DNA of 64,000 nt from UBA9611 sp965237595 (lineage in GTDB: Bacteria; Chloroflexota; Dehalococcoidia; Lucifugimonadales; UBA3495): assembly GCA_965237595.1 (NCBI GenBank), contig CBDEFY010000001.1:372001-436000 (forward strand), written 5' to 3'. How positions within the stretch are numbered: position 1 is the stretch's first letter; each line of letters starts with the position of its first letter. Under the pieces are notes generated by a model that did not search any database, was not told where the DNA came from, and worked only from the letters and a program-made list of their open reading frames with translations. Shown in pieces: positions 7,766 through 16,825 of the stretch. Both the position numbers and the translations under genes were made by a program.

Positions 7766-9496
7766 TTACGGCTGGGAAGAATCGTCTCTAAGGCTATACG
7801 GCGCTCCGGGGCGGCCACCGTCAGGCAGGCCGATGGGGAGATGGACATTTAATAGGAAAGGACGCTTCTCTTCTTCCACTGTCTTTAGACCGTGTTCAAT
7901 GGCGTCGGTGATTTTTGATTCGTCGGTGGCGTGCATGCCTTCGACGCCGAATCCTTCCGCGAGTTTGACCGGATCTATGTTGTCTAGAACGACACCTCGA
8001 TATTCGCCGGTCCGTTTCATGTTGGCCTCTGCACGACCAAAGGCCCCTGCGACAACGCCATAGGCCCCGTTGTTGGAGATAACGTACAGCACGGGGATAC
8101 CGTGGCTAGCCGCCGTCCAGAGGGCGGAGTCTGAGTAGTAGAGGGAGCCGTCGCCGACGAGACCGACGACTGGTTTGTCGGGCGCTCCGAGTTTCGCTCC
8201 GATGGCGGCACCCACGCCGTAGCCTTCTGAGCCTCCAGCGGCTCTGATGTATTCGTTGTTACCAGAATCACCGGTGTGTTCAAGTATGTCTTGGGCGACG
8301 GCGTATTGTTCGATCGTAACCAGGCCGCCGCCGAATTTTTCGAGGGTCTGGTCGAGAGCGTCGGCGAGTACGTACGGACGCACTTTGTCCGGCTGTTGGG
8401 CGATTGATCGCGCGGCGTCCCGTTGCCGGGCGCGGAGCGAGGCGGCTTCTTCTCTTGCCCACGCACGACGGTCCGCGAGCTCGTCCAAAGAGGGGTCGGT
8501 TAGTTCGAGTAAGCGCTGTGCCGTGCGCTTTTCGTCGGCGAGAACGGCGAGGTCCAGGCCGGGGATGTTTTCAAGATTTTCAACGTCTGACCCTACGGCT
8601 ATGGTGCGCTCGGCGTTGAAGAAGGCGGAATAATCGTCGGCGGTGCCACTACCGTTGTGTCGCACTCCGAAACACAGTATGAGGTCGGGGTCGATGTCGG
8701 CTGCCTGCTCGAGGCGGCGGCCGCCACAATGGAGCGGGTGCTTGATGGAGACCCCGCGCAACTCGCCCACAACCGGAATGCCGAAGCGCTCGGCGAGGGC
8801 TGTGACTTCGGCGCCGGCGCCGCTTTTCCAGATGCTGTCGCCTGTGTACAGCAGAGGGCGTTTGGCATCGCGGAGCGCTTGGGCGATTTGCTCCACGTCG
8901 CTGTCGGACGGATAGCCTGTGCGGATCTCAGGCAGGTCACCTTCTATAATGTTTGCGGTGAACTGATCCGGGCCAAGCAACCTGTCATAAACCGCTAAGT
9001 GGACTGGGCCAACAGGCGGAGTCATGGCTACACGAAGGGCGCGCTCAATGGCAGCCGGCAATCCTTCAGGCTCGATGACTGTCCAGCTAGCCTTGGTCAT
9101 GGGAGCGCTGATGGCGGTTGGGCCCGCGCTATGGCTGAGATCAAGGGTTATTCTATCGGCAAAGCTGCCGGTGTCGCCTGCGAAGGTGATCACGACTACC
9201 GGCAAGCTGCCGGTCCAAACGTTGATCAGTTGTCCCATGCATTGGGCGAGTCCCGCTCCGAGGTGAACCACCATGACACCGGGCGCCAGGTTGGCCTGGG
9301 TGTATCCGCCAGCCATGGCAGTTACTGCGCCTTCTTGGAGTCCCAGGATGCCATGGATATCAGTGCGCGAATGGAGTTCGTTGAAGAACAGGGCCTCGCG
9401 GGAACCTGAGTTGTTGAAGACGTATTTGACCCCTGACGCTGCAAGTTGCTCGACGATTAGATGGGACGCATTGTCCGTCATTTGCCTGGTTTTCAT
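7766..9496 (-). CDS. ThDP-dependent enzyme of the acetolactate synthase/benzoylformate decarboxylase family
   Basis: It is 576 residues, full family length, with start ATG 9496 eight bases after AAAGGAGG. The three domains are in order. The N-terminal Pyr domain carries the cofactor-activating Glu (GILGLQEGAVTAMAGGYTQA). The central Rossmann-like domain has PLLYTGDSIWKSGAGAEV and GIPVVGELRG. The C-terminal PP domain has the ThDP/Mg motif GDGSLYYSDSALWTAA...ISNN. Members decarboxylate or ligate 2-keto acids. The active-site pocket (SGSREALFF near residue 32) differs from true acetolactate synthases and no small regulatory subunit is nearby, so a 2-oxoacid decarboxylase in a degradation pathway is more likely. 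It stands alone between dyad sites B and E. The substrate is unknown. Confidence 0.88.
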   Translation of the reverse strand: MKTRQMTDNASHLIVEQLAASGVKYVFNNSGSREALFFNELHSRTDIHGILGLQEGAVTAMAGGYTQANLAPGVMVVHLGAGLAQCMGQLINVWTGSLPVVVITFAGDTGSFADRITLDLSHSAGPTAISAPMTKASWTVIEPEGLPAAIERALRVAMTPPVGPVHLAVYDRLLGPDQFTANIIEGDLPEIRTGYPSDSDVEQIAQALRDAKRPLLYTGDSIWKSGAGAEVTALAERFGIPVVGELRGVSIKHPLHCGGRRLEQAADIDPDLILCFGVRHNGSGTADDYSAFFNAERTIAVGSDVENLENIPGLDLAVLADEKRTAQRLLELTDPSLDELADRRAWAREEAASLRARQRDAARSIAQQPDKVRPYVLADALDQTLEKFGGGLVTIEQYAVAQDILEHTGDSGNNEYIRAAGGSEGYGVGAAIGAKLGAPDKPVVGLVGDGSLYYSDSALWTAASHGIPVLYVISNNGAYGVVAGAFGRAEANMKRTGEYRGVVLDNIDPVKLAEGFGVEGMHATDESKITDAIEHGLKTVEEEKRPFLLNVHLPIGLPDGGRPGAPYSLRDDSSQP

Positions 9497-10666
9497 TGTT
9501 GCTCCTCCTTTAAGAAAGCCCTCTGCCTAACATGATGATCGGTGTTGACCACATATCCGATGGGCTTATAGTGACTTTCCGTATCTATTCCGTAGATAGA
9601 CGGTAATAGACCAAAAACCGGCCACATTCATGGCGTGGATAAACTTACGGCCATCGTCGCTAACGATGAAGTATAAACCTGGAGGAGCAAACGTGAAATA
9701 TGACGTGTGAGGTGCGACAAAACGCCCACCAAATCATCCACCTTGCCATTGCCTTCACGGCGTCGGACCAGCCGTTGCCGCTACAATCCTGCATTTCCTT
9801 CGCCCTGATGAAATCGCTATCTTCGATTACCACGTCCGAAAGGTGTTGTACCAGGCAGAATCGAATCGGGACGTTGGAGATGACACCATCGTAAGCCCAC
9901 ATCGCTTTATCCAGCGTTCTTTTATGGATACATCCATTCGGGTAGACATGCGCACTAAGGGTTGGGATCTTCGCGTTAGTGGCATGCGGTAGCGGCGGTT
10001 CCGCGCCGACCGACGATGGCCTAAGAACCAGGGCCGTATCTGCATTCCAGGAAATCGCTTTGGCCGTCGTGGTCGGGTTCTCGTTTATGCGGAGGGTCAC
10101 AATTTTGGCGAGCTTTTGGTCACGTCGGGCAGGATACTCTTGCTCTCATGACCTACTTGCTCATCATCTCGGTGATTCTCGCTATCGACCATTCCTCGGA
10201 CGCACGCCGCATCCAAGCCGGGGGATAGGTCAAGGAAACCTTCCGTTTCTCCACGGTTCCCTTGATGTATCAAGTCAATCCGATCCGCAGCGGCTTGGGA
10301 AGAGGCGGGCGTTGGGGTTCCCGCTTTCGACAGGTAGGATTGATCGACAGACACTATGTATTGTTAGTGTAACCTCGCTCCCCACCCGACGCGTTCGGTG
10401 GTTCCTGTGCAGGGGACGGCAGACCACGACTCCGGTCTCTAGCGTAGTGGCCGGCACGCCGCCAGCGCCTGACGAGATCAGGGGTTTCCCCGCCGCTCGC
10501 CGAGGCGAAGGCATGGAACCATTCGACCTCAGCGCACCAGGGTGTCTGGCTTACCCTATGTGTTGATGAATGAACGTGCTCATATGCTCGAGCGCCTGAG
10601 TTGCGACTGGAGAATTGAGATCGCGTAGCAGATCTTCCCCCTGCCGTGGTTGCAAGGCTATTGCGA
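9497..10666. other. 1.2-kb stretch without a supported gene
   Basis: Open frames here (for example minus 9660-10100, 146 residues, and minus 10097-10354) show no family motif and overlap equally plausible frames on the other strand. The region may be a decayed gene. The dyad site E at 10351-10370 is the only distinct element. Confidence 0.4.
10351..10370 (+). repeat. Dyad repeat, diverged site E
   Basis: ACACTA-TGTATTGT-TAGTGT: same arms and total length as sites A-D but a different spacer. It is preceded by CGACAG, as is the weaker match ACCCTA-TTGTTTCC-TAGTGT at 16536-16555. Confidence 0.45.
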
Positions 10667-11776
10667 TTAACTGAGGAGGGGTGGCAATCGCTTCGTCACC
10701 GGTTGATTGTAGGTACGGGCCGGGCAGTAAGCAGAACGAGACCTGGCCGGGTCCCCCGCGACCAGTACCAGAATATTGTCTGGCTTACGGGCCACTGGAA
10801 CAGTTATGCCAGGTTCGTCCACGCTGAGCCACCGCGGCCACACGTAGGGGTCTCCTGCCTCCGGGCCTTGCCAGTGCCCAAGAACATGACCATAACGCAG
10901 TTGGTTGTACCGCTTCACCCGCTCCAAAGGCACCCTGGCATGCTCGTACAGGTAGGACTTGACCTCTTCCTTGCTCCAGCCCTCACCACTTAGTGTATGG
11001 GCGATCAGGGGACTAATGACAACCACAACGTGGCCACCTGATAGTATGTTATGGTTCAAGTTGGACATGGAGTCGGCTAAAATCCACAGGGCAAACTCCA
11101 TACTTCCTGAACCTGCCGGGTTATTACCACGAGGGCCGTCGCAGGCATAAAGGGTCACACAGCTATCCCCTGGATCAAAGCCAAACTCCGTGTGGAGGGG
11201 CGCCCAAGGAGAATCTACGTCCACGCCAATGCAGTAGGAGTATTTGGAGGGAGAGCCCAGGGCAGACATGTCCCCGGAATCGGGGTGACCTCCCCCAATG
11301 TTCACCATTACGAGCCGCAAGGCCCGGCCAATAGTGGCATTGGCCCGGCTGCCATGGCCGAAGAGGTTATTGCCACTATTAATGCCTAACTGCTGCACAA
11401 TCGGCCCGCTGACAATAACCAACGGTGCGGAGGGATCGGTGGTGGCCTGGAGACCTCGCAGGTCGAAGCGTTCCTCAAGGGCTGCCTCCACGGCGGTAAC
11501 GATTACGGGCATGTACTCAGGACGACATCCAGCCATAACCGCATTGGTAGCCACTGCCTCCACTGTGGCTATGCCCATGCGCGGATGTATCACTCCTAAC
11601 ACCTCTGTTGGGTCTCGGCCCGAGGCTTCGACCATCCTATTCACCAGCGCTTCGGTAGGCGGGACAATAGGCAGCCCATCGGTCCACTGGTTCTCAAAGT
11701 ATTGCTCGATGGTGTCGATCGCGCCTTGGACTGAGTCCAGGCCGTTGAGTCTTGGCGCCGCTTTTCCAGTAACCAT
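10667..11776 (-). CDS. Conserved protein of unknown function next to a UGSC selenoprotein
   Basis: This is a 369-residue soluble protein starting near ATG 11776. Recognisable features are an N-terminal segment WTDGLPIVPPTEALVNRM, a glycine-rich GNNLFGHGSRANATIGRALR, a DSCVTLYACDGPRGNNPAGS block, and a C-terminal region with a basic tail. No catalytic family is recognised. WTDGLP(I/V)VPPT-type starts are, as far as I recall, common in proteins encoded beside UGSC proteins in degradation clusters. Here it lies 137 bp downstream of the UGSC gene on the same strand, so a shared operon and a joint function (perhaps a redox or thiol-linked step) are inferred, not shown. Confidence 0.7.
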   Translation of the reverse strand: MVTGKAAPRLNGLDSVQGAIDTIEQYFENQWTDGLPIVPPTEALVNRMVEASGRDPTEVLGVIHPRMGIATVEAVATNAVMAGCRPEYMPVIVTAVEAALEERFDLRGLQATTDPSAPLVIVSGPIVQQLGINSGNNLFGHGSRANATIGRALRLVMVNIGGGHPDSGDMSALGSPSKYSYCIGVDVDSPWAPLHTEFGFDPGDSCVTLYACDGPRGNNPAGSGSMEFALWILADSMSNLNHNILSGGHVVVVISPLIAHTLSGEGWSKEEVKSYLYEHARVPLERVKRYNQLRYGHVLGHWQGPEAGDPYVWPRWLSVDEPGITVPVARKPDNILVLVAGDPARSRSAYCPARTYNQPVTKRLPPLLS

Positions 11777-11913
11777 AGCTAACTCGATAAGTGAGGGGTA
11801 GATTAGGGAACGCTACTTTCGCACCGTAGGCGCAGATTCAACACCTGCGCCTACCTTCTGCTCAGAGGGCATATTTCCTTAGTAGAGAGAAAACACGTTG
11901 GAATCGCCACCAA

Positions 11914-12468
11914 CTATTGCTGACTAACCGCTTTGACGATGTCTGATGCGACAAGCCGAGCCTTTTCGGCAGCCGATGGCTCATCGCCCAAGGGATGGGA
12001 CACCACCACCAGCGGAAACTCCTCTAGATTCATCGATTTCTTTACAGAGGCAGCAAGGTGCACGAAGTTGGTAGTAGCCACCACTACCGCCGGCTTGCCG
12101 GAGTCTTCAAAAAGGATTCCATCGAGCACACTGCCCGAAGTGCAGGACCCTCAAACGCATACTCCGGCTACCAGGAAGTCGGCCTCCTGAACCACCTCCC
12201 GGAACATTTCGGCAGGGGCAGGCTTGGAGTGATCAAACTTGCTTTTCAACATCACCTTACTGACGCCGTACTCCTTCTGGAGGACATCCGCCAGGCTGAT
12301 AAAGAAGCTCCTAGACGTATCGTTGCTATTGTCCAACAGTCCGGCTACTGTACCCTTGATGTTTTCTAGCCTGTTAGACATTTGGCGGTCAACTATATGC
12401 GTATACCCCGTAGGATCAACATACGACACTCGTTTGACTTCCTCTTCTGCGATTACTGCTGTTTGCAT
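11914..12468 (-). CDS. UGSC-family selenoprotein (UGA read as selenocysteine)
   Basis: From ATG 12468 the frame reads 105 residues to AGVCV, then TGA at 12153-12151. It continues in the same frame with GSCTSGSVLDGILFEDSG and ends at 11914 with a stop after IVKAVSQQ. Reading TGA as Sec gives the diagnostic U-G-S-C motif, and the whole product is 184 residues. The C-terminal part (SGKPAVVVATTNFVHLA...FPLVVVSHPLG) matches the UGSC family fold known from marine bacteria, where the motif is thought to be a redox-active selenylsulfide. A small hairpin follows the UGA. Treating this as two genes is unlikely because both halves are needed for the family. No selenocysteine machinery is in the window, so this needs selA/selB/selC elsewhere in the genome. 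Confidence 0.87.
12126..12150 (-). promoter_or_regulatory. Candidate bacterial SECIS hairpin after the UGA
   Basis: Directly 3' of the UGA the transcript can fold CUGC/GCAG around ACUUCGG (bases 12145-12131), extendable outward. Position inside the coding region just behind the UGA fits bacterial SECIS elements. The stem is short and I could not compute its stability. Confidence 0.35.
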
Positions 12469-12620
12469 TGAGTGCTCCCGTCAAAGGTTTGGTCCCAATA
12501 TTGGGGCTGGCAAAGTGGCATCTACCGCTAGCCACTACAAGTTCAAAAGTAGTGTAGAAGGGTTTCTCGCCCGTGTCAAAGGGTCAGCACCCCTACGATT
12601 CGGTTAACCTCGACCACTGA

Positions 12621-13190
12621 GTGGAAACGCTACCGACAAGCCTGCAGCTTGCGGATGTCAGCCTTGGGCGGCGCTACCGATTTTTGTGTGAGGGTCGGCA
12701 TGTGGTCGGAAACAGGTTCGAAGTCGACCTTACACCGCTGTATTCGGAGCCCAGCATCCAACGGCCAACTTCCTCAACTAATGGCGCTAAATTCAATGAG
12801 AGGGGAGAGGCCTTACTACAAGAGCGGACAGACAACGGTTATTGGGGGCTGCCGGGTGGCAAGGTAGATATTGGAGAGTCGGTGGCACAAGCGGCGATAC
12901 GAGAGGTCATGGAAGAGACCGGACTCCATGTGACTATAAAACGCTTAATCGGAGTATATTCAGACTCCCAGCATTATTCGATGATGAGCTACCCCTCTGC
13001 GAGATGGATTATCCACTATGTCACCCTGGTCTTCGAGTGTGAAATCCAGTCCGGCCAGCTCCAAATTTCGGACGAAAGCACGGACATAGGTTACTTTAGA
13101 CCGGACTCTCTACCGGAAAACACGCTTCTCTCTCACCATTTGCGCATTAGGGATGCGGTTGCCAACCAGACTGAGCGGTTTATCCGATGA
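12621..13190 (+). CDS. NUDIX hydrolase
   Basis: The 189-residue frame contains the full Nudix box, from GGKVDIGESVAQAA through IREVMEETGL, matching GX5EX7REUXEEXGU, which binds the Mg2+ used to cleave a nucleoside diphosphate linked to another group. It is preceded by FNERGEALLQERTDNGYWGLP, the typical lead-in, and followed by the beta-rich C-terminus (IIHYVTLVFECEI, DESTDIGYF). The first 50 residues are less typical, and an internal start closer to the fold is possible. The substrate is unknown. Its stop TGA overlaps the ATG of the following cbiZ-like fragment (ATGA). Confidence 0.85.
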   Translation: METLPTSLQLADVSLGRRYRFLCEGRHVVGNRFEVDLTPLYSEPSIQRPTSSTNGAKFNERGEALLQERTDNGYWGLPGGKVDIGESVAQAAIREVMEETGLHVTIKRLIGVYSDSQHYSMMSYPSARWIIHYVTLVFECEIQSGQLQISDESTDIGYFRPDSLPENTLLSHHLRIRDAVANQTERFIR

Positions 13191-13533
13191 ACCGAGAATT
13201 AGGTTTCGAGCAAGACGTGGCGCCTGGAGCGTTGGTACGGGCATCTACAGTCGCCACTGAAGCGAAGACGTTGGTCCTTGTAGAAGCGGGACTCAAGACC
13301 CCGGAGGGCACATGGTCACCGCGACCCCTACTGATGTCACCGTCGTAGGGCACTCCAGGCGTGGTGTCCGCTTCAAGTATGCTGGTTCGGCTACCCTGGT
13401 GGGTTGGCTAGTAGGCTACGCCGTTCACCGCTGCGTAAAAGATGGATTGGCGGCGTATAATCAGCGGAAGCAACGTCATCAGGAGACACCTGCAGCAGGC
13501 CGATTCGGGAGATACCTGGTACCTGACCACTGA
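13187..13533 (+). pseudogene. Adenosylcobinamide amidohydrolase-like (CbiZ family) remnant, frameshifted
   Basis: The first frame, from ATG 13187, reads ALVRASTVATEAKTLVLVEA and TPEG, then leaves the family. A second frame from about 13312 continues with VTATPTDVTVVGHS, FKYAGSATLVGWLVGYAV and a final helix. These are the C-terminal blocks of CbiZ-type proteins (tAtEAKt..., TgTaTD...., YAGtaT.lGwLiG). CbiZ hydrolyses adenosylcobinamide in cobamide salvage. The N-terminal half is missing and a frameshift lies near 13312, so the gene is dead. Start/stop overlap with the Nudix gene suggests a former operon. Confidence 0.65.
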
Positions 13534-13599
13534 TTGCTAACCGCTATCTCAAGGAGTCTATGGCTTGACCCCGACCGTAGTAATCGCAGGAGTGCTATG

Positions 13600-13932
13600 C
13601 TAGGGACGCCCCCTCCGAGCCTGGACTCCTCCCTGGCACATGACCACGGCGCCGACGTCTTTGGCCCGGCCAATCCAGGACCTGGTATCGGAGAAGGAAA
13701 AAGCCACCACCGGCGCCCTCTCCTCCAGCGCCACTTCGAAGTTCTCGGGCACCTGGGGAATCAGGTGGGTGATGAACCCCACGGCGAAGGGCCGCTCCGT
13801 CTGGGAACGGATGTGGGTGATCTGCTCCCGCACTCAGTCGGCGCCGCCGCCGTTGATGCCGCCGAAGCTGCCCAAGCCGCCCGACAGGGAGACGGCGGCG
13901 GCCAATACCCCGCCGCACACGATCTCGGGCAT
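13600..13932 (-). pseudogene. Nitronate monooxygenase-type flavoprotein fragment with internal TGA
   Basis: The minus strand from ATG 13932 reads LAAAVSLSGGLGSFGGINGG, then a TGA where the family has Trp or a similar residue. In the same frame it continues IRSQTERPFAVGFITHLIPQ, VALEERAPVVAFSFSD and GRAKDVGAVVMCQ before diverging. This is the N-terminal third of the 2-nitropropane dioxygenase/nitronate monooxygenase TIM barrel, an FMN enzyme. The rest is missing. With no UGSC-like context here, the TGA is best read as a nonsense mutation in a decaying fragment. Confidence 0.7.
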
Positions 13933-14029
13933 CGATGGGGTGCAGCACTGCCAAACCTTTATCAATCTAGCCATTAAAGAGCGCACCTTTGGCTAGGTGC
14001 TGTAGATTCGAAGGCCGCTACAACCCTCG

Positions 14030-14058
14030 ACCCCCTTGCTGCTGGGGGGTTCTTTTTT
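14030..14058 (+). terminator. Rho-independent terminator
   Basis: ACCCCC-TTGCTGCT-GGGGGGT followed by TCTTTTTT on the plus strand. No intact plus-strand gene lies directly upstream, so it may be a leftover of a lost transcript, or it may insulate the following gene. Confidence 0.7.
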
Positions 14059-14132
14059 GAGCAGGAAGGGTTGTGCTGGGGGTGAGAGACGGGTAGTATG
14101 GCGGTATAATTGGGTACTAAGGAGGTTGAGGA

Positions 14133-15167
14133 GTGGCGAACATACAACTCAGTATAGCGCTGGCAGTGACTGAGCAGCGAGGCACCAACCATACAATTAA
14201 GGACGGAGCTCTAGGCAACTCGACCAGACTGATACTAGAAGGAGCGGTTATCCCCGATGGCATTGACCTGATACCCTCGGATGTCTACTCTGGGGAGCTT
14301 ATCTGGAGACAGATCAGCTCCGCCGAGTTTGACATTGCTCAGATGTCGGTGACATCGTTGCTAATGCTAGCCGAGCGCGGTGACTCCCCCTGGGTAGCGC
14401 TGCCCGTCTTCCCTTTTCGGAGCTTTCCCCACAGTCTGTTTCAAGTACGCGAGGATGCCAATATCCAGGATCCTAAGGACTTGCATGGCAAGAATGTTGG
14501 GGTCTCTGAATACATGATGACGATGGCTGTCTGGTCCCGAGGGGTTCTAAAGGACGAATTCGGGGTGGAGGCAGAGAAACTAACTTGGTACGAAGAGCGT
14601 CTTGAGAGCATTGGCAAGGTATTTGGGTACCAGGCGCCGGCTGGTGTAATTATCCACCAGATCCCCCAGGAGAAGACCATTGGCTCAATGCTGGCTGCTG
14701 GCGAACTCGATGGATCTGCGATTGCAACTGCGGGTACTACCTTGCTGGACCGCACCGGAGTTTCTGTTTCGGCGCTGCCAAAAATGCGACCGTTGTTCCC
14801 GGACCCGTTGGCCGAGAGCGCCAGGTACTTCCAGAAAACGGGCATCACCCCGATAAATCATTGTGTTGCGGTGCGTAAGTCGGTGCTGGAACGCCACCCC
14901 TGGGTGGCCTTGAATCTGTATCACGCTTTTTTGGCGGCGAAGGACCAGCTGTTCGCTCCCGCCCGTGAACTAGTGGAGTCATACTTTCAGTTTGGGTATC
15001 TACCGCTAGAGAGGCGTCAATCGCTGCCGGCGGACTCCTTTCCGTATGGGATAAAGGCCAACAGGAAAACCCTGGAAACCATGGCCCGGTATGGTTACGA
15101 GCAGAATCTAACCTCCCGTCTCGTAGGTCTGGAAGAAATCTTTTCTCCCAACACCATGGACTCGTAG
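14133..15167 (+). CDS. 4,5-dihydroxyphthalate decarboxylase-like / periplasmic-binding-fold protein
   Basis: GTG 14133 follows AAGGAGGTTGAGGA, a strong ribosome site. The 344 residues resemble the 4,5-dihydroxyphthalate decarboxylase family, which has a type II substrate-binding-protein fold: GAVIPDGIDLIPSDVYSGEL, EFDIAQMSVTSLLMLAERGD, WVALPVFPFRSFPHSLFQVR, and DLHGKNVGVSEYMMTMAVW. There is no signal peptide, so a cytoplasmic enzyme rather than a transporter receptor is favoured. In other bacteria such proteins decarboxylate aromatic diacids, but many homologues have unknown substrates. The gene stands alone. The catabolic remnants around it suggest an aromatic or organic-acid degradation role. 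Confidence 0.8.
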   Translation: MANIQLSIALAVTEQRGTNHTIKDGALGNSTRLILEGAVIPDGIDLIPSDVYSGELIWRQISSAEFDIAQMSVTSLLMLAERGDSPWVALPVFPFRSFPHSLFQVREDANIQDPKDLHGKNVGVSEYMMTMAVWSRGVLKDEFGVEAEKLTWYEERLESIGKVFGYQAPAGVIIHQIPQEKTIGSMLAAGELDGSAIATAGTTLLDRTGVSVSALPKMRPLFPDPLAESARYFQKTGITPINHCVAVRKSVLERHPWVALNLYHAFLAAKDQLFAPARELVESYFQFGYLPLERRQSLPADSFPYGIKANRKTLETMARYGYEQNLTSRLVGLEEIFSPNTMDS

Positions 15168-15334
15168 CCGGACGCGTAGGGCTGGCAGCAGCGATTCCTG
15201 CATGACGGAAGTTGTTCCTTCACCACTGGCGGGAACTGCACCAGCGATTCTGTGGATTCTGAGTACTACACGAGCAAAGTCTAGACACGCTTGCCAATGT
15301 CGCGATCGCCCTCGCCGCGTTCTCAGGCCTGGTC

Positions 15335-15787
15335 GTGGCCTTTCGGGTGCGCGGCGCGCGCGCCTGGTCGCAAACAGAACTCCGGGTGCTCTGGTTCCTC
15401 ATTTGTGATTGCTTCCTGATTGTCTTCCTCGCGTTGTTGCCGCTGCCGCTGGCGCTGTTCGACTGGTCCCCGGACTTGCTATGGGCCGTGTGCAGCGGCC
15501 TGCTGGGTTCCTGGTTCCTCGTCGGCAACTTCCTGGCGCTGTGGGGCGAGCGTCGGGATCGTGCTGCGAATCAAAAGATCACCATCCCGGTGATCACCCA
15601 ATTCCTCTACGGCATCTACGTAATGGCCCTCGTAATGGGTATCGCGCTATGGCTCAGCGTGTGGGACTTGGTGGTGCCCCGCGGGCAGGCCATATTCGTG
15701 CTGGGCTTAATGTTGCTGCTGGCGTTTGCAGCGGTGGAGTTTTTGTTCTTCATCGCCCTTATGTCGCAGGAAGACAGGGATCAATGA
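15335..15787 (+). CDS. Small multi-pass membrane protein, start uncertain
   Basis: It has 150 residues from GTG 15335 and about four hydrophobic segments, for example LWFLICDCFLIVFLALLPLP and FVLGLMLLLAFAAVEFLFFI. The sensible frame extends upstream as TLANVAIALAAFSGLVV, which looks like the true first membrane helix, up to a TGA near 15260. No ATG or GTG is available there, so the original start may have been lost. The family is not recognised beyond a hypothetical inner-membrane protein. It may be a partly decayed gene like its neighbours. Confidence 0.5.
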   Translation: MAFRVRGARAWSQTELRVLWFLICDCFLIVFLALLPLPLALFDWSPDLLWAVCSGLLGSWFLVGNFLALWGERRDRAANQKITIPVITQFLYGIYVMALVMGIALWLSVWDLVVPRGQAIFVLGLMLLLAFAAVEFLFFIALMSQEDRDQ

Positions 15788-15976
15788 TGCCGCCTAGCCA
15801 CTCGCGAGGTTGGTTAGCTCTCCCTATTTAGAGACAATAAGTCGACGTCGCGGTCGAGGACGGTCGCAACGCGAACACAACGGACGGGGCCCAGCGGGAC
15901 CTCGGCCGACAACTTAAGGACTTCGCCGAGTACGCCCGCACCACCGGCGCCTCGGGCGACAAATAGGGAGGACGCG

Positions 15977-16477
15977 ATGCTGGACGTACTTCGAGCGGCC
16001 GCGCTGCTGGCGGCCACGATGACCATGGGGATAGGGGCGGGGGTTTTCCAACTCTACAACTTCGCCATCATGCCTGGGCTGGGCAGGTCCGACGATCGCA
16101 CGTTCGTCGGAGCTTTCTAGCAGATCGACACGGCGATCATCGGCACTTGGCTGTTCCTCTTTTTCTTCGGTGCGCTCGGCTTCACCGCTCTGGCGGCGGG
16201 GCTTCACTTTGGCACGGACGAGCGATCGGCGTTGCCTCGGATCGGCGGGGCGATTGTCCTGCACTTGGCGGTCGTTGTCATAACCATGCGTATCAACGTA
16301 CCGCTCAACGACGGGATCAAGGCTGCCGGGGATCCAGGCCGGATCGCCGATCTCGCCGCTGTACGCGAGCGGTTTCACGAAGCGAGGTGGATCGGTTGGA
16401 ATCTCTTTCGGGTTGTGGCCTCTACGGTTGCGTTCGGCTGCCTCGCCTGGGCCCTAGTGTTGCACCGGCGCTCATAG
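15977..16477 (+). pseudogene. DUF1772 (anthrone oxygenase-like) membrane protein with internal TAG
   Basis: ATG 15977 follows AGGGAGGACGCG. The frame reads MGIGAGVFQLYNFAIMPGL, then GAF, a TAG at 16118-16120, then QIDTAIIGTWLFLFFFGALG, RINVPLNDGIKAA and a final helix to the stop at 16477. DUF1772 proteins have the pattern F.Q.n...INvPlN, which is present. One C-to-T change would turn the expected CAG (Gln) into TAG. The product is about 166 residues with four membrane helices if read through. The 120 bp before it encode a short orphan tail (LKDFAEYARTTGASGDK and stop), the end of another lost gene. Confidence 0.7.
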
Positions 16478-16825
16478 CCGCTGGGCGAGACTGAGAGAGC
16501 GGTAGCTTTGGTTGACCGTAACATACGACCGACAGACCCTATTGTTTCCTAGTGTCTCGAAACCTTCCTACCCTAGAATTGCGACCCGATTAGTCGATGA
16601 GCTCGCTTGATGCCTGTACCAGAGGATGCCTAGTACGCTATGCCAGGGTGCTGGTTTTCAGCTTGCTCAAGCGCCTGAAGCCCGGGAAGAAACCGGCGCG
16701 CCGCTGGCTCCTTTGAGTCATCGAACGGCGGTGATAGACTTCAGGAAATCACGCCGGGCACTTCCAGGATGCTCGTCGTTGTATAAGACCTCATCGGAAG
16801 TTATTCATTCGGGCGTCAATCGATT
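16478..16825. other. Intergenic, no supported gene
   Basis: No coding pattern is recognised. A weak match to the dyad repeat (ACCCTA-N8-TAGTGT) lies at 16536-16555. Confidence 0.4.

Noticed and set aside
9660..10100. Minus-strand frame of 146 residues
   Set aside because: No family motif, and the opposite strand reads equally well; kept as unsupported.
13834..13836. TGA in the nitronate monooxygenase fragment as selenocysteine
   Set aside because: The family has no Cys or Sec here and the gene is truncated further on.
13980..14030. tRNA-like GATTCGAAGG segment before the terminator
   Set aside because: No full cloverleaf can be drawn; acceptor and anticodon arms are missing.
16118..16120. 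TAG as pyrrolysine or recoded codon in the DUF1772 gene
   Set aside because: Neighbouring genes are broken in other ways and the family expects Gln here; a simple nonsense change is enough.
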